A stretch of DNA of 64,000 nucleotides. Source: Epiperipatus broadwayi. Lineage: Eukaryota; Onychophora; Udeonychophora; Euonychophora; Peripatidae. The DNA lies in NCBI GenBank assembly GCA_028023455.1, contig JAQFVV010006313.1, positions 3,079,147 to 3,143,146 on the forward strand, given 5' to 3'. Position numbers and translations under genes: made by a program. Every line of letters begins with the position of its first letter. The first letter of the stretch is position 1. Under the pieces are notes generated by a model. It saw only the letters and a program-made list of their open reading frames with translations, made no database searches and was not told the origin of the DNA. Of the stretch, positions 27,688-40,769 are shown one piece after another.

Positions 27688-27746
27688 ACTCATCCAATAT
27701 CCCCAGACTAGTTTCTGGCTTGTGGCCTTCATCAGTGAGGAGCTTT
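27688..27746 (-). ncRNA. Hammerhead-like motif, probably inactive
   Basis: On the minus strand: CTCA, then the hammerhead core CTGATGA (plus 27729-27735), a possible stem II (AGGC, CACAA loop, GCCA), then GAAAC (GAAA at plus 27712-27715), and downstream TGAG that can pair with CTCA as stem I. Two defects are visible. The first stem II pair would be A-A, and the base before the cleavage position is G where a hammerhead needs U (GGA rather than the NUH triplet). So this is at best a decayed ribozyme. Confidence 0.3.
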
Positions 27747-28387
27747 GGATCTGAGAGCACTGCATCTAGATCTTAGGATCTAATGCAACCCTCTAGCAAC
27801 CACCTTTTATCTCTACTTAACTACAAAACTATGAGAATGAAATTGAAAACACAAAACTATTTTCAATCTAAGCTCAATAGCTTATATAGTCATATGGGTC
27901 TGAACTCAGTTCAGCACACATATATTTTGGTGTCTTTGGCTCTTTTACAACCATATCCACCACTATCCTATTAGGCAGGATTGGTGTTAAACCATTAAAC
28001 ACTGCATCTAGATCTTAGGATCTAATGCAACCCTCTAGCAACCACCTTTTATCTCTACTTAACTACAAACTATGAGAATGAAATTGAAAATGCAAAAAAT
28101 ATTTTCAATCTAAGCTCAATAGCTTACATAGTCATACGGGTCTGAACTCAGTTCAGCACCCATACATTTTGGTGTCTTTGGCTCTTTTACAACCATAGCC
28201 ACCACTATCCTATTAGGCAGGATTGGTGTTAAACCATTAAGCATCACATGATCACATTTCCTATACTAGCACATTAATTGTTGATAAACAGAGCAAAACT
28301 CTCCATACAGTATTGCCACCTGTGCTAAACAGAGTAATCAATGGATGCCAGAAGGCTTGTGCATAAAATCCCTATCTATTGCCTACT

Positions 28388-28443
28388 CATCCAATATCCC
28401 CAGACTACTTTCTGGCTTGTGGCCTTCATCAGTGAGGAGCTTT
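28388..28443 (-). ncRNA. Hammerhead-like motif, second copy
   Basis: Second copy of the motif at 27688-27746, in the same orientation 690 bp away. CTGATGA is at plus 28426-28432 and GAAA at plus 28409-28412 (minus sense). It has the same A-A closing pair and the same GGA at the expected cleavage site. Confidence 0.3.
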
Positions 28444-28560
28444 GGATCTGAGAGCACTGCATCTAGATCTTAGGATCTAATGCAACCCTCTAGCAACACC
28501 AATCCTGCCTAATAGGATAGTGGTGGCTATGGTTGTAAAAGAGCCAAAGACACCAAAATG

Positions 28561-31500
28561 ATTTGAAATATTTACTCATAACATGCAAATCTGGTGATAA
28601 AACCCTTCCATACCTTCAGCACCAATAGCATTTCATGTCTGCTTTTACATTATGCTACATGCTATCATATAACTAAACCAATTACATCCTGTCAGTTTGC
28701 TTATGAAATCAAGAGGTAAATATAATACGGATGATGTCATAGACCAGCCAACAACTATACTACTACTTCAGTTGTAGATATGCCATAAAAAGTTAATCCT
28801 ACCTTCATTTCAACTGACACCCTATATTCCACATAGCTCTGACTATGTTATATAAAAAAATTCTAAATGGACACAAGAGAGACAAGAAGACATTCATAAT
28901 TCTAATAATCTAATGACAAATATAGTGACATTCTAACCTTACTTAGAGGTACAATATTGGTGTGGACTCAGTCTCATTACCAAAAACAAGGGAAATACAT
29001 TGCTTCACTTTGTATAATATCATCATCATAATGCACAAATATTTAATCTAGGAGATATAATCCACTCATAGTAAATATTTAAATGAACTAAGGGAGAGTT
29101 CTTTCAATCCCTGACAATATAATATATATTCTTAATGTTTCCTTTTTTTATATCTACTTAACACATCTCATTCTAAACATTAAAACAAATTTATTCATGT
29201 ATAGATTCCTAATTCTTTCACCTTTTTTGGCATATTACATCATCAAAAATGATCAGGAAGATGCAAGTCAAACAATCATAAACTTAACAGTTATGTACAA
29301 TGTGTTGCACAAAATAAAACACACATGCATAAATAACATACAAAATAATTTCAAATCATATTTATGACATAACTGCTATGCCAATATTAATTAATAAATC
29401 GAAAATAAAATTTTAATTTGTGACAAACTATAACTGTTTTAAATCTGGAGTATAATAATTATTATTAAATAGACCTAATCATCTCTGACAATGCAAAGAC
29501 AAAACAACACTTTTGTGTATTTATCCCTCTTTAGATTCATTGTTAGCTTCATGATAGCAAATAAACAGTTCTACTGCTAACATAAGCACATAAAAACATG
29601 TATAAAAGAAATTATATTTAAATGATAATCAATTATTTAGTACAATACTTTTATATTATATGTGTCTGAGACAATCTTGGAGCAAAGAAACAACATATAA
29701 GATAAATTAATCTACCTATCTACCCTACACTGATAGTAAAATGATTAAATCCTTTTTAATGAGAAAATATTTGTTCATTCATACAGACTATAAATAAAGC
29801 TTTTTGGGCATATATAAAGATAATATCAATAATTACAAAATGAATAAGTATAAGTAGACATATAGATGAATTCCTGTAGGACAGACAATATACATTATGG
29901 ATCCAATTGAGGAGCAATTTCAAAGGTTTTTAGCAATAGGTAATTGAGATTGCCAATGATATAGCATATGAAGTATTCAATATTTCTTTTATTTTCTTTT
30001 TTTGATAATGATAAATTAATGCTTACTGCTGCAGATTTTAATAATGTTTTATCATTTAATTCATTGCAAATTATGCAATTTATGACTCAGGAATAAATCT
30101 TACAAATTTTTGCAGTAACACTAATTTTCACAAATTAATATTAACTATAATTATATTTATCTGGATGTTTACAATAACTTTTTAAATGCCATCCATTAGG
30201 CGAATAGTTTATCAATTTATGAGATTCATTTAAGTATACACAATTTTTTAAATAACAATATTTGTTTATAGGTTAAGTATAAATGAGGAGAACAATGAGT
30301 AAAATATACACATACAATATTCACACTCTTCCACTTGAGTTAAGTTATATGTACATTTTGTAGATGTCAATTATATATTAGTTTTATATAACCATACATT
30401 CAATTCTTTAATCATATAGGATATGAATGGTTAGATACAATTCTCACTTGATGATAATTTATAGCACATTATACTAAATTAAACTTGCATACTTTTTTTG
30501 AGTTTTACCATTAAACAGCTAGAAATAATTTTTAATCTAGTCTATGAAATGTTTTGATACAAAGTTATGCATAACCTTGCTCATATCCTTAATACTAAAG
30601 ATTGAGATCAAATAAGTTAAATTTGATTGATCGATGCACATATACATTTTAAATAATGATATTTAATCTAAAAGTTAGTTGAATGAAAGATAATGTGATA
30701 TACCTTGTTTAAAGTCAATTATGTTTTCATTCTTTCTTAATTAAAAAAAAAAAAAAATTATTTAGATACTAGTTTCACATAAAAAAAAATACTTAAAGAA
30801 AGTTATACTTTAAAATTTTTATTTAAATATTAACCTTCTTGACCGACAGAAGTTGGTGATTGCAATTACCATATAGAGAAGGAGAAAAGCAATTAATAAA
30901 AAAAATGTTTTTTTTATTACCGACTATTGCTTAAATATATATTTTCTTTCACAAATCAAGAGGTTACTTCTCCCAAAAGTCAACCTCAAGAAGGTCAATT
31001 CCACCCTTTGCACTAAAATAATTAGCTGGAAATATTCAATATTTTTTTTAAAAAAAAAATCATTCTGACTTCTAAATAATATTAATCAAATTGAATCAAA
31101 AAATATATTTTCTACATTTTTAGAATAATAAAAAAATAATTATTTAGAAAATAAAGTAGATGACAGTGTGTTCGGTCTGCCCAACATTCCACTGATCCAT
31201 CAATTCATTAATCACTTAAAATGTGTTCAAATTGGTTATCAGAGATATCTATTATAAATTTATGTATTTCACTGTAAAATATAGTATTCAGTGTCATAAT
31301 TAAATACATGAATGAAAGATGAAGTTGTAGGATGGCACAAACACATATGCCACAATATAATACTAAACCAATCTGATAAAATTAAGCTTATATGACCACT
31401 ACTCAACTATACTGTATTAACCATGCTATGGACTGAAGTATTAATTAACAAATAACAGAAAATCACTAAGCAAATATCAAACACTGTCTCATAGACAAAT

Positions 31501-31780
31501 AAAATGAATATGTATTAACTCAACCTACTCACTAACAGTTCCTGGGGCAATCCATCAGTCTTCTATTATCAAATATTCATCAAAAAATTCTAAATGTTTC
31601 TAAAACTTCTAAACAGTATCTGCAAGTAACTTCTCCAAATTTTAAAGAAAATTTATAAAAAAATTTCATATTATTTCACTTTTTCTTAGTTAAATATAAT
31701 TGGTTCCTACTGACACAATGTTATTTACTTAAAATTTCTTCCTTGTGCCCATTTAGAAGGTCACAATATATATATATATA
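28561..31780. other. AT-rich spacer, no gene seen
   Basis: No open frame of note, no RNA gene and no recognised repeat. Poly-A and poly-T runs occur near 30740-31060. Confidence 0.5.
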
Positions 31781-32762
31781 ATTGAAATAATATTTTTAAC
31801 GGTTTACAAACAATTACAAACAATCTTTAAATCTGCAGAAGTACTTTCGGTTACTTTCTAACCTGCCTCAACTGCCATTAAATTCAAAAACTAAAAGCAG
31901 AAGCAAACGTCATCAATTCAAATTCCACGAATCTTGTATTTTAATGTTAGAAGCTTCTCGATTTATTGAATGCATTTTATTCCTGTTTATAAAAATTGCC
32001 TCTTTAATTTTTCTTTTACTATGGTTTCTCTCTTCATGAAGAATTTTCACATTTTCAAAATTAAATTTAAGTTTATATTTACATGTTTTTTCATGATCGA
32101 AGAAAACTGAAGAAGATATTAAATCACCATTATTTTTATTTTTTACACGCTTATATAACAATTTGTGTTCCTTCAATCTTTTCTCAATGCTGCACCTAGA
32201 TTCACTTATATATGATAGCATACAATCACAAAAAAATTGATATATGACATTACTTTTTTTCTTGACAGGTATGACATCCTTAGAATTATTAACTAATTTA
32301 TTAATATTGTTTGGAACGTAGAATGAAACATTAAATACATTCTTATATAAATCCTTAAAAAATTTTACTTGTGGATTTGAAATAAATGGAAAAGATATCC
32401 ATTTTTTATTATTAATTTTCATTTCTTTTAAATTATAATATTTTTTTTTAAATTGACTTTAAGTATTGTTTATTTGTTCCATTTTATAACCAACATCAAA
32501 CAATTCCTTGGCAAATATCTCCATATTTTTCAATTTATCACTTTGGTAACGACATAATTTTTCATTCTGAAACAAAAAAGATTTAAAACTTGCCATCTTA
32601 TGCATCATTGGTACTTTTGATTTACAATTTATATATCCTCTTTTTTGCAATGGCTTAATTATTAGTTTATAATTTAACATACTGTTGGCACTTTTGATTT
32701 ACAATTTATATATCCTCTTTTTTGCAATGGCTTAATTATTAGTTTATAATTTAATATACTAT
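31781..32762 (-). mobile_element. Penelope-like element 3' end, left palindrome arm
   Basis: Minus-strand copy of a 5'-truncated Penelope-like element. Its reading frame is 31913-32680 (minus), with the GIY-YIG endonuclease domain at its C-terminus. It is followed by a 3' untranslated part reaching about 31781 next to a short AT run. Its 5' end meets a second, oppositely oriented copy at about 32763. An 80-bp segment at the 5' end is duplicated in tandem (about 32610-32690 and 32690-32762). Truncation at the 5' side and head-to-head copies are known habits of Penelope-like elements. Confidence 0.85.
31913..32422 (-). pseudogene. Penelope-like GIY-YIG endonuclease domain (left arm)
   Basis: The encoded 169 residues hold the RT-to-endonuclease linker (VKFFKDLYKNVFNVSFYVPN) and a GIY-YIG nuclease. 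VIYQFFCDCMLSYISES is the Penelope form of the GIY...YIG signature, followed by the conserved RCSIEKRLKEH arginine segment, and FENVKILHEERNHSKRKIKEA carries the late glutamate-containing helix. The enzyme nicks target DNA for target-primed reverse transcription. Here the signature reads YISES, where the right-arm copy has YIGES, so the key glycine is lost. An upstream frame (32680-32459) carries the preceding linker, separated by a stop and frameshift. The RT itself is missing. The copy cannot be autonomous. Confidence 0.85.
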
Positions 32763-33676
32763 TAACACTATATTAAATTATAAACTAATAATTAAGCCAT
32801 TGCAAAAAAGAGGATATATAAATTGTAAATCAACAGTACCAATGATGAATAAGATGGCAAGTTTTAAATCTTTTTTGTTTCGGAATGAAAAATTATGTCA
32901 TTACCAAAGTGATAAATTGAAAAATATTGAGATATTTGCCAAGGAATTGCTTGATGTTGGTTATAAAATGGAACAAATAAACAATACTTTAAGTCAATTT
33001 AAAAAAAATATATTATAATTTAAAAGAAATGAAGATTAATAATAAAAAAATAGATATCTATTCCATTTATTTCAAATCCACAAGTAAAATTTTTTAAGGA
33101 TTTATATAAGAATGTATTTAATGTTTCATTCTACATTCCAAACAATATTAATAAATTAGTTAATAATTCTAAGGATGCCATACTTGTCAAGCAAAAAAGT
33201 AATGTCATATATCAATTTTTTTGTGATTGTATGCTATCATATATAGGTGAATCTAGGTGCAGCATTGAGAAAAGATTGAAGGAACACAAATTGTTATATA
33301 AGCGTGTAAAAAATAAAAATAATGGTGATTTAATATCTTCTTCAGTTTTCTTCGATCATGAAAAAACATGTAAATATAAATTTAATTTTAATTTTGAAAA
33401 TGTGAAAATAATTCACGAAGAGAGAAACCATAGTAAAAGAAAAATTAAAGAGGCAATTTTTATAAACAGGAATAAAACACATTTAATAAATCGACAAGCT
33501 TCTAACATTAAAATATGAGATTCGTGGAATTTGAATTGATGACGTTTGCTTCCGCATTTAGTTTTTGTATTTAATGGCAGTTGAGGCAGGTTAGAAAGTA
33601 ACCGAAAGTACTTCTGGAGATTTAAAGATTGTTTGTAATTGTTTGTAAACCGTTAAAAATATTATTTCAATTATAT
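32763..33676 (+). mobile_element. Penelope-like element 3' end, right palindrome arm
   Basis: Plus-strand copy of the same truncated element, reverse-complementary to 31781-32762 over about 0.9 kb with only a few percent divergence by eye. Reading frames 32800-33018 and 33231-33518 correspond to the linker and the GIY-YIG domain of the left arm. The 3' untranslated part ends at about 33676, and (GATA)n begins about 45 bp further. Both arms carry the same truncation, so the pair may have arisen by inverted duplication rather than two insertions. Confidence 0.85.
33200..33518 (+). pseudogene. Penelope-like GIY-YIG endonuclease domain (right arm)
   Basis: The translated segment retains MLSYIGESRCSIEKRLKEHK, the canonical YIG-containing half of the GIY-YIG signature with the catalytic arginine region. 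SSSVFFDHEKTCKY (a Cys/His-containing segment usual in the family) and FENVKIIHEERNHSKRKIKEA follow. The VIYQFFCDC half is present just upstream, in the same frame. Before that, a stop and a short frame disruption separate this part from the linker at 32800-33018. No RT lies upstream, because the copy stops at the palindrome centre. It is closer to the functional sequence than the left arm. Confidence 0.85.
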
Positions 33677-33719
33677 TTACAATATTGTTTTTAATTAACG
33701 GATATTTTATTTATTTTAC

Positions 33720-34345
<626 letters not shown>

Positions 34346-37300
34346 GATGAAGTAACTTTTTCTTTTATGTGCCATTAAATACCAAACAGCAACTTAAGCA
34401 AATTTAAATCTTTTATTAGATGTTGAGCACTATATTCTGGATAATTTAACATTGTGATAGGACTAGAGTGCTATTGTCCCTGAGTATAGGAAACACACTG
34501 ATTTAACATTCACCTATACAATACCTTAGGAAATATCAAATATTCTGTCTTACATGTATAGATTGATCCAAAAGAAAAGCAACTATGGATGATCAAAATA
34601 ATATCACTTCAAAGGTGTCACTGAGGACTTTTTACATATGATACATGACTTATGAAATAAAGATGATCTGAAGAAATAGACTGTATCTATCAAAGTCATT
34701 ATTTGACAAATTCATGGGTCATTAATTAAGATGATTGGAAGAAAGTTTTAATATATTATGGGTTATTTTATATATATGCATATTTGTAGAATTTCTATTT
34801 TTATTTTATTTCTGCACTTGAGAATCTCAATACTTAGAATTTGGAAGAGTCCTCTACGATTGGAAGCACAAAGTATAGGAAGGAAATGATTATTGAGTTA
34901 GACAAAAAGATTTTTTTTAAAAATAAAGTTTAGGTCAATTCTCTCTCTGTAGTGACTTTACATTACTCATCATTAGCACTGTGATATGGGATAAGGTAAT
35001 ATTTATTTGATATTATTTAATATTAAGAACACACACTTGCTACAGGACAGAGTTCATGTTTATTTATTTATTTTTTGTTAAGTAGTCATTTATATTTATT
35101 TGTCATAAATGACTAATTTTCATTGTGGATGTTTTTTCTATCAACCATAGCTAATTTGTACACAGTTTGGGGGGGGGGGCAAGAAGATGGAACTTCAACA
35201 ACTGGAATTGGATACTGAGGCTATTGCACATACATTCATATGATGAAGTGAAATAGTTAGTCAGCTTTGCAATCATAGTAATAATGAATTGATAATTTTT
35301 TTGGTTTTTAATTTTATCTACTTTGTAAATATTTTATGCCTTGTCATTTATATCTACCATGTGTAAGGATTGAAATAGTAGACATATTTTATTGTGAATA
35401 TGGTAGAAATACATACTTGACACACACACACATATATAATTTTTTATCATGTTAAAAGAATTTTGACATTTTATTTTGTTAGTCAATAAACATTGTGAAT
35501 TTGATTTTCATTTAAATGTTCTCTGGTTGGTCCAAATTATTTATTCATTTGTTTATCAATTCACAACAGGATATATATGCATATATATACACCGTCTTAT
35601 TACAAATAATATAATAATATGCTTGAATAAATCCTTCGCTCAATTGGATTCTGCAGTAAGTGGCTAGATAAAGTAAATTCACCCCTGAAAAGAACCAAAG
35701 GCAAATTTCTCCATAAGATTGAATACTGAGGCATAATAGACTCTGAAAGAGTGATGAGATATGAATGAATTAGCCCAAAATATATCTAAATTTAATGTGT
35801 AATCTTAGAGCTAGCCCATTGTAAGTAGATATAATCATAGGTTAGGTACTTCATCATGTCATTCACAACATTCTACCTGAAGATCCTAGGTTCAATCATA
35901 GTAAGATGTATTTTTCGCTCTTCTGGTGGAAAACCTAGACTGTTACAGTATTTTGTAATCTATTAAGATTTATTAAAGATAAATGATGAATAACTATTAT
36001 TAATGATATTTTTTTCTATGTTGTCATTTTTTGTATCAAATCTTGTTTCTGAATCTTTCTTTTGGATCTATTCTATATGTTATAATTGTATGAATATACT
36101 CAGTATTTCATTGGTCCTAAAATATTTTGTAAACAATAGTTTTGATTCTTAAAAATTAGTGTAATAACTTATTTTAGCAAAATTTTCTATCTTTGTGATC
36201 TAAATAAAATTTATAAGGATGTGTTCTATTAAAACCAATTGTAGAAATTATCATGGCAAGGTTTTATTTAGAGATTTTTATTCCCTTTAACACATAGAAC
36301 AGAACAATTGTCCTTTGCAAGTGATTTTAACGATTTTAAGGAGTAAATCATAGCCATGAAAATAGAAATACTGGTAATGAATTTAAAATATAAAGTCATA
36401 TCATGAAACAATAATAATGTAAGGAATTTACATTAATGAAATTAAATCAGAATTAAACAAGATGTTAATAGAAAAGAAAATAGAAATTAATAGGCTTTAA
36501 TTAAATGATTTTAAGGTATTTTGGATGGGTATATAAATGTAAAAAAATTGATAGTTGAGACTGTTTGTAATAAAAAAAGTATTGAGGTAAAGAGAATTTT
36601 AGTATTTTTTAATATTTTTGCATTTGTTTGGAATATTTGATATTTATTATTATATAGTTGAGGATTTCTTGAAAAAGACTATATAAAATAGTTGAAACAT
36701 TCGATGTATTTTATTTTTTTATAGTCATAGAAAAACAATTTTTTTTTTAAAAAAAAGGAATTTTGATGTATTTATTGACATATATAAAACCTGTCAACTT
36801 AGTAAGTTTTGATTAAAAAAAATATAAATGTACCAAATTATGAAAGATTTTTTTATGGTAAAAAAAAAAGTAGTGATGCAGCTATCAGGCAAAACAATTC
36901 ATTTTTATGTCATTGTTGTATATAATATTAGAAGTTGTATAAATGAAAGTATTTTTCCAACATGATTGAAATATAGCTATAAATTTACCACTCTCATCCA
37001 TAATTAAATATATCTACATAAAAAATCAAAAGACTATAGTCATAAATACTATTTTTATCTCCAACAAATGTCTAACTTGGTTGATAATACACTATAAGCT
37101 CATATGGTGAACATTGTTAACAGCATTCTGAACATACATCCATAATATGTCTGATTTCATTGGAATTCATAATAGAACTAAAATTTAAAAATAAAAATTG
37201 TTGTTTTTAGGTGTTCTCCTGACATGGCTATCTTCTAAAACTATAACTACAGTTTGCCAAAAAAAATTTACCCACTCAAAATGATGCATACCATAAATAT

Positions 37301-37469
37301 ATCTGATCATGACAAAAATATAAAAAGTGGAATTATGCTATTACAATGATTATGTAATTCTAAACTAATATGTAATTTATTTATACTGAATATTTCTTAT
37401 ATAGATAAGTAGATGGGTTTGGACTTGACATTTTTTAGTCTATTCATCCTCCACAAATTGAACAAAGGC
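34346..37469. other. AT-rich spacer, no gene seen
   Basis: No supported gene. A run of G (about 35169-35179) and a possible degenerate SINE around 35800-35950 (a weak B-box-like GGTTCAATC) are the only features noticed. Confidence 0.45.
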
Positions 37470-37760
37470 TTTGAGTGTTTTATCATTGGCTTTTCAATGA
37501 AATGGATGTTGAACAGTTGGAAGGTTGAGAAGATTGAAGCCTATCCATTAAAATTTGCTTAGTATCAACCAAGAAATAATTGTATATATGTGTGGGAGAT
37601 TATGATCTGTCCCAATTTATAAGTACTCTTTCTGCATAAAATATGCATTTTGGTAATCTTGTATAATTTTTGTATGTGTATAATCATATGCATTGGTTTC
37701 TTGAGATAAAGTAGAGAATGAATAGAGTGAAAAATCCTAAGTACAAAAGCCTATACTAAC
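37470..37760 (+). repeat. Decayed copy 4 of the hammerhead repeat family
   Basis: The sequence GTTGGAAGGTTGAGAAGATT around 37517 and the following GAAGCCTATCCATTAAAATT match the minus strand of the 40137-40500 repeats and the plus strand near 48150-48200. The part from about 37593 (GGGAGATTATGATCTG) matches 48226-48242. The ribozyme position (37612-37653) keeps CCAA and TTGG stem I arms, but the core is destroyed (TTTATAA instead of CTGATGA). Confidence 0.6.
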
Positions 37761-38454
37761 ATATTACAATGATTAAAAACAAAATAAATGTGTTCATAAG
37801 CCACTGACTTGGAAAAAAAAAGTTTAACATAGAACAAATTCATCTAGAGAATGGCTAATTATTTGTTTTCATAAACAAACACTAAATAAATAAGGAAATA
37901 AAATACCAAAAGAAAAAAGTATATATACATATTGTGTAATGCATCTAACATATCAGAGGTAATACTAAAATTTAAACAATTAATAAAATATTAGAAAAAC
38001 AGTTTAATATGAAAAGTCATTTTGTTTACCCCCCCCCTCATATAAAAGTATCTCAAGAGAAGAAATGAAAAATAGTTTCATGAAAAATATGAATTCCTTA
38101 ATGACTATGGATATATTTGATCATTCATTTTAATTATAGAACATAATACAATTTATATATATTACAACAAAAAGAAAAATTATCTTAAAATCAAACAAAC
38201 AAAAAGTTACTTTGATACTTTGATTTATTCAGAAGTTTCTAATATTTAACTATTCACAGTATTCAATAATTACTATTCTATAGTAAAATGAATTCATGAT
38301 ATAATATTATAATGTACATTTTTTTCTCTCCTAGAGTGACCAAAATATTTATTCATAAATAATATGGGGAAATAAAAATATGTATTTGGTTATCATGATA
38401 AAAACACCATGATATTGAAATCAAATAGCTGAAATATAGCACTGAGATTGGGAT
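37761..38454. other. AT-rich spacer, no gene seen
   Basis: No gene recognised. Includes a run of C at about 38030-38038. Confidence 0.45.
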
Positions 38455-38510
38455 TAAAGAGCCACATATGACTCCTGAGCTGTAGGTTGCTGACTCCTGT
38501 TTTAGCATTT
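38455..38510. mobile_element. hAT-type DNA transposon terminus
   Basis: On the minus strand the segment reads CAGGAGTCAGCAACCTACAG and then a GAGTCATATGTGGCTC block. This closely resembles the terminal sequence of many hAT non-autonomous elements (CAGGGGTCGGCAACC and then a GAGCCGCATGTGGCTC-like palindrome). The element would extend to the left (lower coordinates). I could not find the opposite terminus or an 8-bp target duplication, so only the end is supported. Confidence 0.6.
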
Positions 38511-39954
38511 TGCATGATATCCTACCTTCTTTCTAACTTCAAATGATAAAAAATTAAAATTGCAATTATATAATATCATATGGGTCTTTCATATTTAGTA
38601 TTCATCATTCTAAACATCACTGATTCAATTCCTAAGATAGCTTTTAATAGTTAGACCATCAACAACTGAAGAGAAAAAAATGGAAAATGTCACTTGAAAC
38701 ATTATGTTTAATAGTATACTAATGTGTGACTTAGTAGTAACAATTCTATGTATTGGAAAAAATATATAGTTTGAAAAAATGTAAACACATTAAATAATTT
38801 CACTTATGGGAATAACACATATCTCTCAATAAATGTTTTTTCTTCTCCTTCTATTTCTCCTTTCCTTTTTTTTTTCCTTTAAAAAAAAAAACAAAAAAAC
38901 AAACAAAGTAAATTAAAAGTGTAAGTGAAAGATAATTATTCCCTTCTATTTTTAAATGTATTTTTAAATTTCAAATTATATAAATTAATTAATAAACAAT
39001 CATTATACATCAGCAATATTTAATAATAATAAATAAATATGGATAAAAAAATAAAACGATTATGAAACAAAAATAGAAATCGATGGAAAAAATTGCCCAA
39101 AGAGTTAAGAATGCTAAAAAAGATGAGATTCATTAAATTGATAAAGAATACATAATATTAATTAAAGTACACAACCTTAAAATTAGAGATTACTCTTAAG
39201 ATCACGTAACACATTTGTTTATAATACTGCAGTAGATCACTATATTTTCACTCTTTTTATGACCATTTATGTTCAAATGACTCATGCATCAAAACTGATA
39301 GTTCTACTCTCAAATCGCCAAATTAGTTTATGGTTGTTGATTATCGGAGTGTGTTAATATATACATAAACCTTATTTATTTATTCATATTTAATTTTTTT
39401 AATCTGAAATTAAAACGGCTGTGTGGATTTTTTTAATACTATTGTCAACATTCAGAAGGTGTTACAAATGTTATTTGTTGTTTATAATATAAATCAGATG
39501 TTTAACACAAAATTAATATATTATAAAAAAGTTAATGTAATAAAATGTAATTTTATAATTCTAAAATTAATATCTAGTACAATTAGAAAGGTGTAAAAGT
39601 TCTTAACAGATGCCTTTCGGATAAACAGTTCAAATTTAGAAGGAAAAAAACATTGATAAAAAAAATAATTAATATAAGTAATGAAATATGAAAATAAAAT
39701 AAAAAATATTGATTTGATAAAACAATAATAAGGATAAAAACATCTTATGCAGAAAACAATAAAATCATATAATATGACGTTACCTAACTTCATATTTGTT
39801 ATAATAGTTTTTTTTCTGGCTTTATTGAAAATATGTTTAAATGACATTTATTCTAATCAAAATGGAAATAAGGCTAATGAAGGAAAAAAGTCTGTAATGA
39901 AAGTAATGCAATTGATTTGGTGTCTTGCTAATACAACAAACAATAAAGAATCTT
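38511..39954. other. AT-rich spacer, no gene seen
   Basis: No recognised repeat. Open segments at 39521-39847 (minus) and 39747-39956 (plus) overlap on opposite strands, are A/T-driven in composition and match no family I know. Confidence 0.45.
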
Positions 39955-40066
39955 AGTTGTAAGTATAGGGGATTTGAATACAGACATTCAAGCACACTTC
40001 AACTATCCACACTATCCCATATCACTGATACACCTGACCAAACACATGTAGAAAAAATAAATAATC

Positions 40067-40110
40067 ACCAATACACATATTTCGTGCTGAACCAGCACTC
40101 ATCAGTTGGT
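40067..40110 (-). ncRNA. Hammerhead ribozyme, type I, all core elements present
   Basis: Minus strand, 5' to 3': stem I strand ACCAA; core CTGATGA (plus 40099-40105); stem II GTGCT, loop GGTTC, AGCAC, a perfect five-pair hairpin; GAAA (plus 40080-40083); a very short stem III (TA, TG, TG); then U and A at the expected cleavage triplet (GUA, cut after A); then TTGGT, which pairs perfectly with ACCAA. Every invariant core base is present. The minimal stem III is characteristic of hammerheads in Penelope-like and retrozyme elements, which are thought to self-cleave best as dimers. Folding and cleavage were not tested. Confidence 0.82.
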
Positions 40111-40725
40111 TCATATTACCACCCCCCCCCATATATATATATATAATCAGTGCTCAGTTTATATTAAAATAGAAAAATTCATAATTTAATGGACAGGCTT
40201 CAATCTACTCCAACTTCCAACTCTTGAGCCATCCATTCCATTGAAAATCTAATAATGGAAAGCCGAAATCTGTTGCTGATGCCAATATTATTGTCATGTC
40301 CATGTTGACCTCAACATATATATAATCAGTGTTCTGGTTATATTAAGATAGCAAATTTTAATACTTTAATGGACAGGCTTCAATCTACCCCATTCTCTAA
40401 TTCTTCATCCATCCATATTACTGAAAATCTAATGATGGAAATTCAAATTCCATGGTGTTTCCAATATTATTGTCATCCACATGTTGAACACAAGTCACTT
40501 TGATCCCTCATGTATAGGACCTTATTCATTTAAATACATAGAAGAGGGATGGGCAGAATACAGTTTAATGTGTAATATTTGAAATACAGGCATTCTTTAT
40601 ATACCTAGGACTAAATTGTACATAGAAAGGATTTTAATACAGACTTTCAAGCACCCTTCAACTATCCATACTATATCATGCCACTGATACACATATCTAC
40701 ACACATTCAGAAAAGATAAATAATC

Positions 40726-40769
40726 ACTAATGCATGTATTTTATGCTGAACCAGCAATCATCAATTGGT
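40726..40769 (-). ncRNA. Decayed hammerhead, second copy of element
   Basis: Same architecture as 40067-40110, with TTGATGA for CTGATGA, AAAA for GAAA and one mismatch in stem I (ACCAA with TTAGT). Stem II is TTGCT/AGCAT, still able to pair with one G-T. Loss of C3 and of the G of GAAA predicts no activity. Confidence 0.7.

Larger units (their letters stand above)
27586..28560. repeat. Nested direct and inverted repeat array
   Basis: Three layers are visible. A unit starting at 27586 recurs at about 28275 (period about 690), covering about 220 bp. Inside it, a 242-bp block (27759-28000) is repeated in tandem (28001 to about 28240). Finally 28495-28560 is the reverse complement of part of the 242-bp block (compare about 28165-28235, the CCTATTAGGCAGGATTGGTG region). 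No protein is encoded. The repeated part includes a hammerhead-like motif on the minus strand, listed separately. The direct-repeat layout resembles ribozyme-bearing retroelements or Penelope pseudo-LTRs. Confidence 0.85.

Noticed and set aside
35800-35950. Possible additional tRNA-derived SINE
   Set aside because: Only a weak B-box-like sequence is visible, with no convincing A box, tail or boundaries.
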